Shown here: piece by piece, positions 7,386 to 14,216 of the stretch
Layout: every line of letters starts with the position of its first letter
Numbering within the stretch: position 1 is the stretch's first letter
IMG/VR virus record: IMGVR_UViG_3300031951_000380
Span: 1 to 42,811 of that record
From: a virus
Direction: 5' to 3' (one strand)
Length of the DNA stretch: 42,811 nucleotides
Translations under genes and position numbers: made by a program
The notes under the pieces: generated by a model
The model's input: the letters and a program-made list of their open reading frames with translations, nothing else
What the model was told of the DNA's origin: nothing
Database searches by the model: none

Positions 7386-7735
7386 CACCGCAGATACCTG
7401 CAGAAGGAATTTATAAAACGGGCGAATGGGGGGACTCAGTGTCTTACCGTATTGCCTGTAATTGTCACGATGCAAATCATTCTCACGATCTTTGGGTAGA
7501 AGCCAGCGACATAGGTATAGATATTACAATCTATACCACAGTTAAATCTAAATGGTGGTCTATTAATCGACTAAAACAAATTTGGATATTATTAACTAAG
7601 GGCTATATAGAGACAGAGTCGTCGATTTCTCTTACAACACAACAAGCTCTTAATTATTCTGAAGTTTTAAAATCTTCTATAGAATATGTAGACAAATTAA
7701 GAGAAAGTTATATTAGAAAGAAAAAAGATGAGTAA
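7382..7735 (+). CDS. Hypothetical protein, 117 aa
   Basis: ATG 7382 inside the upstream stop, with an AGAGG stretch about ten bases earlier. It contains 'CNCHDANHSHDLWVEASDIGIDITIYTT': a Cys-x-Cys-His followed by two His could bind metal. A hydrophobic-aromatic segment (KWWSINRLKQIWILLTKGYIE) follows, then a helical C-terminus. It resembles small phage proteins of unknown role found beside nucleotide genes. It overlaps queE by eight bases, so it is likely co-expressed with it. Confidence 0.65.
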   Translation: MTPQIPAEGIYKTGEWGDSVSYRIACNCHDANHSHDLWVEASDIGIDITIYTTVKSKWWSINRLKQIWILLTKGYIETESSISLTTQQALNYSEVLKSSIEYVDKLRESYIRKKKDE

Positions 7736-8585
7736 AATAAAAATAGCAGAGCTTTTTTATAGCATACAAGGCGAAGGACGCTTTATGGGTGTTCCTTCTG
7801 TTTTCTTACGTACATACGGTTGTAATTTTAAATGCGCCGGATTTGGTATGCCACGCGGTGAGATTAGTATTGAAGCAGATGATATTGCATATACACATGC
7901 CAATATTGAATCTTTTCATAAGTACGAAGAACTGCCGTTAGTTACTACAGGCTGTGATAGTTATGCAAGTTGGCATCCAGCATTTAAAGATCTAAGCCCT
8001 ATGCTAACTGTAGATGCTATAGTTGATAGAATAATGGAATTACTTCCTTATAATAAATGGCGCAGTGAGCATCTTGTTATTACAGGCGGTGAACCTTTGC
8101 TAGGTTGGCAACGTGCTTATCCAGATTTGTTAAGTCACGATAAAATGAAAAAATTAAAAGATATAACATTTGAAACAAATGGTACTCAAGAAATATCTAA
8201 AGATTTTAGAAAGTACTTAGAAAAGTGGACACACAAACAAGGGTATCACAATCTTACGTTTAGCGTGAGTCCAAAACTAGGTGTAAGCGGAGAGAAGAAA
8301 GAAGACGCTATACGTCCAGATATCGTTAGAGAATATGAAGAACTAGGACACACTTATCTAAAATTCGTAGTCGCCACTGAAGAGGATCTTAAAGATGCAG
8401 AACAGGCAGTTCAAGAATATCGCGATAACGGTTTCGAAGGTCACATTTATCTTATGCCTGTCGGGGGTGTTGAACGGGTGTACAATCTTAATAATAGAAC
8501 AGTGGCACAGATGGCAATGCAAAAAGGATGGCGGTACAGTGATCGACTTCAAGTGCCGTTATTTAAAAACGAATGGGGAACCTAA
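7728..8585 (+). CDS. queE: 7-carboxy-7-deazaguanine synthase (radical SAM)
   Basis: 285 aa. It matches QueE: the N-terminal substrate motif 'ELFYSIQGEGRFMGVPSVFLR' (residues 8-28), the cluster region 'GCNFKCAGF' (31-39), and 'LVITGGEPLLGWQ' for SAM binding. QueE converts 6-carboxy-tetrahydropterin to 7-carboxy-7-deazaguanine, the precursor of preQ0. The third cluster Cys is displaced. C32-x3-C36 is followed by Phe39 where Cys is usual, and the 'xCDSYA' element with C76 comes about 40 residues later, after an insertion. The motif is therefore C-x3-C-x39-C, an expanded version of the variant spacing known in some QueE enzymes. QueC is not visible in the window and may be elsewhere or supplied by the host. 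Confidence 0.9.
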   Translation: MSKIKIAELFYSIQGEGRFMGVPSVFLRTYGCNFKCAGFGMPRGEISIEADDIAYTHANIESFHKYEELPLVTTGCDSYASWHPAFKDLSPMLTVDAIVDRIMELLPYNKWRSEHLVITGGEPLLGWQRAYPDLLSHDKMKKLKDITFETNGTQEISKDFRKYLEKWTHKQGYHNLTFSVSPKLGVSGEKKEDAIRPDIVREYEELGHTYLKFVVATEEDLKDAEQAVQEYRDNGFEGHIYLMPVGGVERVYNLNNRTVAQMAMQKGWRYSDRLQVPLFKNEWGT

Positions 8586-9034
8586 TGAAAAACTTTATTA
8601 AAAAAATAACGGGCATCGAACGATTAGAAAAAGAAAGAGCTGAATCATTAGCTCGTTTAGCTGAAGCTAAAGCTAGCGAAGAAGCAGCTAAAAAGGCAGA
8701 AGAAGAAGCTCGTCAACAAGAAGAATTGGCTAAAATGACGCCAAAAGAACGAGCTACTGCTAACCAAGAACCTTATATTGCTGTTTTAGATACTAAGGTC
8801 AATCCAGAAAATCCTAGAAATGGCTTTTTTGAACTTGACTGGAACGAATACTTTATTGTACAATTAAGACAAGCGGGTTATGGTTTAGATGGTGATCCAG
8901 ACGAGCTTGTTGTTGATTTATGGTTCCGTGACCTTGCTCGTAATATCTTAGCCGAAGAAGGTCAAGATATTACTCGAGGAGCCGGATATATTAACGTTGT
9001 TCCAATTTCAAAAGGCAAATTAGAAGTTTCATGA
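8585..9034 (+). CDS. Hypothetical protein with N-terminal coiled coil, 149 aa
   Basis: ATG 8585, overlapping the queE stop by one base, with GGGG eight bases upstream. Residues 12-55 form a long charged coiled coil (EAKASEEAAKKAEEEARQQE). The C-terminal 90 residues are a compact domain: 'YIAVLDTKVNPENPRNGFFELDWN', 'YFIVQLRQAGYGLDGDPDELVVDLWFRDLARNI', 'GAGYINVVPI'. It sits directly before RNase H with a four-base overlap, so it may work with replication or repair proteins, but no family is recognised. Confidence 0.7.
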   Translation: MKNFIKKITGIERLEKERAESLARLAEAKASEEAAKKAEEEARQQEELAKMTPKERATANQEPYIAVLDTKVNPENPRNGFFELDWNEYFIVQLRQAGYGLDGDPDELVVDLWFRDLARNILAEEGQDITRGAGYINVVPISKGKLEVS

Positions 9035-10035
9035 CATATATTCTAGTAGATACTGCTAATACATTTTTCCGTGCTAGGCACGTAGTTCGTGGAGATGCTG
9101 ATACTAAACTTGGTATGGCTCTCCATATTACTTTTAACAGTATTAAAAAGGCCTGGCAAGATTTTGAGGGCAAGCATGTTGTATTCTGTCTTGAAGGTCG
9201 ATCATGGCGTAAAGACGTTTATACGCCCTATAAGGCTAATAGAGCCGAAACTCGAGCTGCTATGACTCCAAAAGAAGCAGAAGAAGATAAACTCTTTTGG
9301 GAAACCTTTGATAAGTTTAAGGAATTCATTACTGAGAAATCTAATTGTACTGTGTTACAACACCCACAGTTAGAAGCAGATGATCTTATTGCAGGATGGA
9401 TACAAAGTCATCCTCACGACAGTCATGTTATTATTAGCACTGACAGCGACTTTGCACAACTAATTTCTCCAACTGTTCGGCAATACAACGGCGTAGCAAA
9501 TGTAACTACTACGCACAAAGGATATTTTGACGATCGAGGAAAAGAAGTAATTGATAAAAAAACTAAGCAGCCGAAGCCGGCACCTAATCCACAATGGCTG
9601 CTATTCGAAAAATGTATGCGAGGTGATACAAGCGATAATGTGTTTTCAGCATACCCAGGAGTTCGCGTTAAAGGAACAAAAAATAAAGTAGGACTAACAG
9701 AAGCGTTTGAAGATAGAAACTCAAAAGGATTCGCGTGGAACAATCTCATGTTACAACGTTGGATGGATCATAACGGTGTTGAACATAGAGTGCTCGACGA
9801 CTATAATAGAAATGTACAGCTCTGTGATCTAACTGCACAACCTGATCATATTAGATCTTTGATTAAAGAAACTATTCATGCACAGACTAGTTCTCCTAAG
9901 AAAATTGACCAAGTTGGAATTCGAATGTTAAAATTTTGTAATTTATTTGACTTACAAAAAATTTCAGACAACATTCAACAATATGCAGAACCATTCGCTG
10001 CCAAATATACTAGTAAAGAAGTTGAACTAATTTAA
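9031..10035 (+). CDS. rnh: T4-type RNase H / 5'-3' exonuclease (FEN family)
   Basis: 334 aa, close to T4 RNase H length. It removes RNA primers from lagging-strand fragments and has 5'-3' DNA exonuclease and flap activity. Acidic metal ligands of the FEN fold are visible: D7 in 'YILVDTANTFF', E115/D117/D118 in 'LEADDLIAGW', D138/D140 in 'ISTDSDFAQL', and D199/D202 in 'MRGDTSDNV' (198-204). The basic arch region 'RKDVYTPYKANRAE' at 60-73 fits. A helix-hairpin-helix-like part follows the catalytic core. This is one of the clearest T4-core markers in the window. ATGA overlap with the preceding gene suggests co-expression. Confidence 0.92.
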   Translation: MTYILVDTANTFFRARHVVRGDADTKLGMALHITFNSIKKAWQDFEGKHVVFCLEGRSWRKDVYTPYKANRAETRAAMTPKEAEEDKLFWETFDKFKEFITEKSNCTVLQHPQLEADDLIAGWIQSHPHDSHVIISTDSDFAQLISPTVRQYNGVANVTTTHKGYFDDRGKEVIDKKTKQPKPAPNPQWLLFEKCMRGDTSDNVFSAYPGVRVKGTKNKVGLTEAFEDRNSKGFAWNNLMLQRWMDHNGVEHRVLDDYNRNVQLCDLTAQPDHIRSLIKETIHAQTSSPKKIDQVGIRMLKFCNLFDLQKISDNIQQYAEPFAAKYTSKEVELI

Positions 10036-10052
10036 ATCTATAAAGGATACAA

Positions 10053-10523
10053 ATGAATTTAAAAGCTAAACCCATTATAGAAGGAAAGTATTGGATAATA
10101 GAAAAAGATGGTGAAAAGGTTGCTATCTTACATAAAAAAGAAAACAACAAGTTTATGTTAAGTTCCAAAGACGGCGAAAAATATTTTAATCGTAAAGACG
10201 AACTAACTAAAATTTTTGGAAAAGATTTCTTTGGAAAATCTATCAAAACTAAAATCTCTTCAATAGAAGTAAGAGATGTTTACGGATTTCCTACACCATG
10301 TCATCCATACAATCCTCTTTTTGATATTAAGAGAAAATTACCTTTGTTTACAAAGAGTAGTCAAAGTAAAAGTTTATACTGTGCAGGATATTATACCATT
10401 AGATTTGATAAAGGATGGGTAAAATCGTTCTGTCCTAAACTAATCACTATTGAAAGATATGAATCCAGAGGACCTTTTAAAACTGAATTAGAAATGAAAC
10501 AGGTACTTAGTCATGCAAAATAA
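10053..10523 (+). CDS. Hypothetical phage protein, 156 aa
   Basis: ATG 10053 with AAAGGA seven bases upstream. The N-terminal half looks like a small beta-barrel ('GKYWIIEKDGEKVAILHKKENNKFMLSSKDGEKYF'). The middle carries 'VRDVYGFPTPCHPYNPLFDIKRKLPLF', and the C-terminus repeats a strand-rich pattern ('CAGYYTIRFDKGWVKSFCPKLITIERYES'). The look is of a conserved small T4-like phage protein, but I cannot name a function. It overlaps the next ORF by 11 bases. Confidence 0.75.
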   Translation: MNLKAKPIIEGKYWIIEKDGEKVAILHKKENNKFMLSSKDGEKYFNRKDELTKIFGKDFFGKSIKTKISSIEVRDVYGFPTPCHPYNPLFDIKRKLPLFTKSSQSKSLYCAGYYTIRFDKGWVKSFCPKLITIERYESRGPFKTELEMKQVLSHAK

Positions 10524-10749
10524 TACTATTAACACATTACCTATTCAGCAGTTTATACAACAGGTAAGGGCTGCAGAACTAAGCCAACAAAGAGAAATTA
10601 AGTTAGATATAAAAACTGCTAAAAATTTAGCATTTTGTTTAGGTGAAATTAGTGCTAAACTGCTGCAAGACTATACAGAAGTTCTTTCTGCACTACAAAA
10701 AACATCTGGAGAATCGGTTACTATAAAAATGGACGGTGGTGGTTTTTAA
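10513..10749 (+). CDS. Small hypothetical protein, 78 aa
   Basis: ATG 10513 within the end of the upstream gene. Almost entirely helical: 'LPIQQFIQQVRAAELSQQREIKLDIKTAKNLAFCLGEISAKLLQDYTEVLSAL', ending in a Gly-rich tail. It resembles a small helical adaptor. No family recognised. Its stop lies 44 bases before the next start, and that gap holds a late promoter and hairpin. Confidence 0.65.
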   Translation: MQNNTINTLPIQQFIQQVRAAELSQQREIKLDIKTAKNLAFCLGEISAKLLQDYTEVLSALQKTSGESVTIKMDGGGF

Positions 10750-10759
10750 CTAAAAAATG

Positions 10760-10767
10760 GATAAATA
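10760..10767 (+). promoter_or_regulatory. T4-type late promoter (GATAAATA)
   Basis: GATAAATA matches the T4 late -10 box TATAAATA except for the first base, and the same octamer precedes two structural genes on the other strand. In T4 geometry transcription would start about six bases after the box, near 10773, giving a leader of about 20 bases. Confidence 0.6.
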
Positions 10768-10795
10768 TATACGTACATTTCGGAGACGTATATAT
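10765..10795 (+). promoter_or_regulatory. Start-codon hairpin overlapping the late promoter
   Basis: A perfect 10-base inverted repeat: ATATATACGT at 10765-10774 and ACGTATATAT at 10786-10795, with an 11-base loop. The loop holds the GGAG ribosome site (10782-10785) and the 3' arm holds AU of the start codon (ATG 10794). The 5' arm starts inside the late -10 box, so only read-through transcripts would carry it whole. Confidence 0.7.
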
Positions 10796-11078
10796 GTCGA
10801 GACCAAAACCAAAAGTTCTTCTGGAACAAGTAAATAAAAAAAATTATAAATGCGATCAAATTTTAGAAGCAGAAGCAGTTTGGGCTGTCTTCTATAAAGG
10901 TAGTCCTTTCAATTTAAAAAGTTTTAATAGTTTAACTAGTTACCCTGGACCAAAATATAAAAAAGTCAGTTTTAGTAACCCCGGACATGCACACAATCTT
11001 GCTAAAAAATTAAATCAAATGTTTAATTGTAAAGATTTTCAAGTTTATAAATTAACATCCGGCGATCCAGTTAAATGA
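10794..11078 (+). CDS. Hypothetical protein, 94 aa, with late-type control
   Basis: ATG 10794 with GGAG eight bases upstream. Basic small protein: 'RPKPKVLLEQVNKKNYKCDQILEAEAVWAVFYKGSPFNLKSF', then 'YPGPKYKKVSFSNPGHAHNLAKKLNQMFNC'. The alternation suggests a compact alpha/beta fold with a helix-ended core. No family recognised. Its control region (late promoter within a hairpin covering the start codon) implies strictly late translation even if early transcripts read through. Late expression suggests a role in assembly, packaging or lysis (inference). ATGA overlap with the next gene. Confidence 0.7.
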   Translation: MSRPKPKVLLEQVNKKNYKCDQILEAEAVWAVFYKGSPFNLKSFNSLTSYPGPKYKKVSFSNPGHAHNLAKKLNQMFNCKDFQVYKLTSGDPVK

Positions 11079-11470
11079 TAGCCAAGGAAACATACACAAA
11101 AATTTTTCTTAAACAAAAAGAAAAATCTTGTGATCCTGCTAACATAAAAATTCATATGTTCAAATGGTGGCAAAGTCACCGTTCAAAAAAAGAAGGCGGA
11201 TTGAGATTATCCGATGAAGGATACGATTTCTTAACCAAAGAGCTAGAGTTAAGAAGTTACGAAGTTAAGTTCACTGAACCAATCGAACTAAGTCCCCAAA
11301 CAATCATATTTTTTGATAGATATATTGATTGTCCTTATTATCTTACTAACAGTTATTTGGTTGTTTTTTCTGAAAAAAAAGCTTTTGAACTTTACATGTT
11401 TTCGGACGACATTCGAAAATACGGATTGGTTAAAGCTATGAAAAACAGAGAAGAAGTCCAAAATGGCTAA
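11075..11470 (+). CDS. Hypothetical protein, 131 aa
   Basis: ATG 11075 overlapping the upstream stop. Helical, basic N-terminus (TKIFLKQKEKSCDPANIKIHMFKWWQSHRSKKEGGLRLSDEGYDFL) that reads like a winged-helix-type 'recognition' segment. It is followed by 'LSPQTIIFFDRYIDCPYYLTNSYLVVFSEKKAFELYMFSDDIRKYG', a strand-helix module. A DNA-binding or structural role is possible. Probably co-transcribed with the gene before it from the late promoter. The next gene has its own promoter 7 bases after this stop. Confidence 0.7.
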   Translation: MIAKETYTKIFLKQKEKSCDPANIKIHMFKWWQSHRSKKEGGLRLSDEGYDFLTKELELRSYEVKFTEPIELSPQTIIFFDRYIDCPYYLTNSYLVVFSEKKAFELYMFSDDIRKYGLVKAMKNREEVQNG

Positions 11471-11477
11471 AAAGTAT

Positions 11478-11506
11478 TTGACAGTTGCCTAACTCTGTCA
11501 TATAAT
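11478..11506 (+). promoter_or_regulatory. Strong sigma70-type promoter with spacer dyad
   Basis: Consensus TTGACA (11478-11483), 17-base spacer, consensus TATAAT (11501-11506). TGACAG at 11479-11484 and CTGTCA at 11495-11500 form an inverted repeat through the spacer. A direct repeat CACAATTT (11518-11525 and 11529-11536, 11-base period) follows in the leader. Both look like possible operator sites. Confidence 0.8.
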
Positions 11507-11552
11507 ACTGACTGTAACACAATTTAACCACAATTTTTTTAAAGGATAATAA

Positions 11553-12641
11553 ATGAGCGAAATCTCATCTCGACAAGTTGGACCCAATGCTGCTAAAAAA
11601 GGTTTGCGTAAAGCATTCAAGCACAAGCGTCCTGTATTCCTTTGGGGACCTCCGGGTATCGGTAAGTCGGACATTATTAAGCAGTTGGGCGTCGAGCTTG
11701 ATGCTCATGTAATTGATGTTCGTTTGAGCCTCTGGGAGCCGACTGACATCAAAGGTATTCCGTACTTTGATTCTAACAATAGTACAATGGCATGGGCTCC
11801 CCCATCTGAATTGCCCAGTAAAGCACTAGCATCAAAATATAAAAATGTCATTTTGTTCCTAGACGAAATGAATTCTGCGGCGCCCACAGTACAGGCTGCT
11901 GCCTATCAGTTGATTCTTAATCGTCGTGTTGGCACATATGAATTGCCTGACAATGTTTTTCTAGTTGCCGCTGGTAACCGCGAAAGCGACAAGGGTGTTA
12001 CTTATCGTATGCCTGCTCCATTGGCGAACCGTTTTGTTCACTTGGAAATGCGTGTAGACTGGGACGACTACTTTGGTTGGGCTACTGAAAATAAGATCAA
12101 TAAGGATGTCGTTGGTTTCCTTTCTTTCAGCAAAAAAGATCTTTATGATTTTGATCCTAAGTCTGCTAGTCGTGCATTTGCTACTCCTCGTACTTGGAGT
12201 TTTGTAAGTGAATTACTCGACGACGAAGACGGTGACGAGAACACTCTTACTGACTTGGTATCAGGTGCAGTGGGCGAAGGTCTTGCTATTAAATTTATGG
12301 CACATCGTAAAGTGGCTAGCAAGATGCCTAAGCCTGAAGATGTGTTAACTGGCAAGGTTAAAAAGATGGAATCAAAAGAGATTTCAGCTATGTACTCTTT
12401 GACTATTAGTTTGTGCTATGAACTCAAAGATGCATGTGATAAAAACGATAAGGATTGGAACAAAAAAGTTAACAATTTCTTTAACTTTATCATGAATAAC
12501 TTTGAAACTGAATTGGTTATTATGGGTACTAAGTTAGCACTTACACAGTATCAGCTGCCATTAGATCCAGACGAGATCGAATGTTTTGACGATTTCCATG
12601 CTAAATATGGCAAATATATTAGCCAAGCGACCGATCGATAA
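11553..12641 (+). CDS. MoxR-type AAA+ ATPase
   Basis: 362 aa; ATG 11553 with AAAGGATAA upstream. Walker A GPPGIGKS at residues 32-39, Walker B 'ILFLDEMN' at 100-107, sensor-1 Asn142 in 'VAAGNRESDKG', and arginine-finger region 'PAPLANRF' (R160). This is the layout of MoxR/RavA-like ATPases, which remodel or activate protein partners, usually together with a VWA-domain protein. The next gene encodes exactly such a partner. Arg codons are exclusively CGN, while neighbours mix in many AGA codons, and the promoter is at consensus. Both suggest strong early expression or recent acquisition. The target is unknown. Confidence 0.9.
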   Translation: MSEISSRQVGPNAAKKGLRKAFKHKRPVFLWGPPGIGKSDIIKQLGVELDAHVIDVRLSLWEPTDIKGIPYFDSNNSTMAWAPPSELPSKALASKYKNVILFLDEMNSAAPTVQAAAYQLILNRRVGTYELPDNVFLVAAGNRESDKGVTYRMPAPLANRFVHLEMRVDWDDYFGWATENKINKDVVGFLSFSKKDLYDFDPKSASRAFATPRTWSFVSELLDDEDGDENTLTDLVSGAVGEGLAIKFMAHRKVASKMPKPEDVLTGKVKKMESKEISAMYSLTISLCYELKDACDKNDKDWNKKVNNFFNFIMNNFETELVIMGTKLALTQYQLPLDPDEIECFDDFHAKYGKYISQATDR

Positions 12642-12660
12642 TTGTTTGGTCCATTAAACA

Positions 12661-12689
12661 TTGACACCGCCTACGGGCGGTGTTATAAT
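12661..12689 (+). promoter_or_regulatory. Strong sigma70-type promoter with hairpin filling the spacer
   Basis: Consensus TTGACA (12661-12666), 17-base spacer, TATAAT (12684-12689). The spacer holds an 8-bp perfect stem, ACACCGCC (12664-12671) and GGCGGTGT (12676-12683), around a TACG loop, a UNCG-type tetraloop when transcribed. In the upstream transcript this would be a very stable 3' hairpin, but it lacks a real U tract, so termination is uncertain. Confidence 0.8.
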
Positions 12690-12717
12690 ATGTACATACT
12701 AACAGTTAAGGAAAAAT

Positions 12718-13899
12718 ATGTATAATACTGATCCAATCGTTGATAAAATTGTTGTAGCTCGAGTTGGTCTCCTGCTACGTCATCCGTTTTTTGGTAACAT
12801 GGCTACTCGTCTACAAATTAAAGAAGCAGACGATTGGTGTCCTACTGCGGCTACTGACGGACGTCATTTATACTATAATACTAAATTTTTCGAAACTCTA
12901 AATATCAAACAAATTGAATTTGTTGTTGCACACGAAATTCTACATAATGTGTTTGATCATATGAGTCGTGTCGAAGGCCGTGATCGATTCATTTGGAACG
13001 CGGCTGCTGACTATTGTGTAAATGGTCAATTAGTTCGAGACAAGATCGGAGAAGTTCCGCCAGAAATTAAAATATTTCATGACTCCAAATATTACGGTTG
13101 GGGTGCAGAACAAGTGTATGATGAAATCTTTTCAAACATGGATGAAGAGCAACTTAAAGCTCTAGGTCAGTTACTTGACGAACACATTGACTGGAATAAA
13201 GATAACGGCGACGGTAGGCCGTCATATTCAAAAGAAGAATTGAAAAAAATTCGTGACGAGATCAGAGATGCTACTATTCAAGCAGCTCAAGGTGCAGGCG
13301 CAGGTAATGTGCCATCGGGTGTAGAACGATTAATTAAAGAATTAACAGAACCTAAAATAAATTGGCGCACATTGCTACGTCAACAAATCCAAAGCACTAT
13401 TAAAAACGATTATACTTTTATGCGTCCAAATCGAAAAGGTTGGCACACTGGTGCTGTTTTACCAGGTATGCGATTTGACGAAACTATCGATATAGCTATT
13501 TCTTTAGATATGAGTGGATCCATTGGCGATGATCAAGCTAGAGATTTCCTTTCAGAAATTAAAGGAATTATGGAAGAGTACAAAGATTTTAAGTTAAAGA
13601 TTTGGTGCTTTGATACAAGTGTTTACAACGAGGCAGATTTTGACGGGTATAATGACGACATCGGAGGATACGAAGTCAAAGGTGGCGGTGGTACTGACTT
13701 TGATGCTAATTGGCATTATATGAAAGAAAACAATATTGAACCAAAGAAATTTATCATGTTTACTGATGGATATCCTTGGGGTAGTTGGGGTGACGAAAAT
13801 TACTGCGATACTGTCTTTATTATTCACGGTAATGATAAAATTGTTCCGCCGTTTGGAACATATGCCTACTACGAAAATCCAAAATTTCAAGAATCATAA
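12718..13899 (+). CDS. Metallopeptidase-like/VWA-domain protein (DUF2201 type), MoxR partner
   Basis: 393 aa; ATG 12718 with AAGGAAA upstream. N-terminal domain: zinc-protease motif HEILH at residues 72-76, followed by 'WNAAADYCVNGQL' (93-105), as in DUF2201 proteins. C-terminal domain: a von Willebrand A fold with a complete MIDAS, D264-M-S266-G-S268 in 'SLDMSGSIG', T326 in 'GGGGTD', and D350 in 'MFTDG'. VWA proteins of this kind work with MoxR ATPases to load metal or remodel complexes. Both domains look catalytically intact, so it could be a protease whose access is gated by the ATPase. It has its own consensus promoter and mostly CGN Arg codons, like its partner. Confidence 0.88.
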   Translation: MYNTDPIVDKIVVARVGLLLRHPFFGNMATRLQIKEADDWCPTAATDGRHLYYNTKFFETLNIKQIEFVVAHEILHNVFDHMSRVEGRDRFIWNAAADYCVNGQLVRDKIGEVPPEIKIFHDSKYYGWGAEQVYDEIFSNMDEEQLKALGQLLDEHIDWNKDNGDGRPSYSKEELKKIRDEIRDATIQAAQGAGAGNVPSGVERLIKELTEPKINWRTLLRQQIQSTIKNDYTFMRPNRKGWHTGAVLPGMRFDETIDIAISLDMSGSIGDDQARDFLSEIKGIMEEYKDFKLKIWCFDTSVYNEADFDGYNDDIGGYEVKGGGGTDFDANWHYMKENNIEPKKFIMFTDGYPWGSWGDENYCDTVFIIHGNDKIVPPFGTYAYYENPKFQES

Positions 13900-13961
13900 T
13901 TTTGCTCATTTCTGTTCTATGAAACAAATTTTTATCATATATAGTGTATAAGGAGATTATT

Positions 13962-14216
13962 ATGGAACACGAAACACAAGAAAATCAAATTAATTTAACT
14001 GCACAGTCTGCCGAAGCTCAGTCCGAGGCAGGCTCTCAAAATGCTGCTGGTACCGAATTAAACATCAATGATCTGGCTGCAATGAAAATGATTGTTGACA
14101 TTGCTAGTTCAAGAGGTGCATTTAAGCCTGCAGAAATGATGGCAGTTGGACAAACTTATAATAAACTTACTGCATTCTTAAATGCTGTATCTAAAGGAGC
14201 ATCTAATGGATCTTAA
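13962..14216 (+). CDS. Small hypothetical protein, 84 aa
   Basis: ATG 13962 chosen because AAGGAG sits six bases upstream; a GTG 18 bases earlier is in frame but lacks a site. Residues 1-35 are low-complexity Glu/Gln/Ala/Ser (disordered). Residues 36-75 form a helical domain 'LNINDLAAMKMIVDIASSRGAFKPAEMMAVGQTYNKL' of the kind seen in small T4-like phage proteins. Function unknown. It overlaps the next gene by 11 bases. Confidence 0.75.
   Translation: MEHETQENQINLTAQSAEAQSEAGSQNAAGTELNINDLAAMKMIVDIASSRGAFKPAEMMAVGQTYNKLTAFLNAVSKGASNGS

Noticed and set aside
13594-13890. Minus-strand ORF opposite the VWA gene
   Set aside because: No start signal, composition follows the sense gene, and no family pattern.
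13900-13961. Possible sigma70 promoter before the 13962 gene
   Set aside because: TATCAT and TATAGT are present but no acceptable -35 box lies 16-18 bases upstream; read-through from the VWA gene is simpler.
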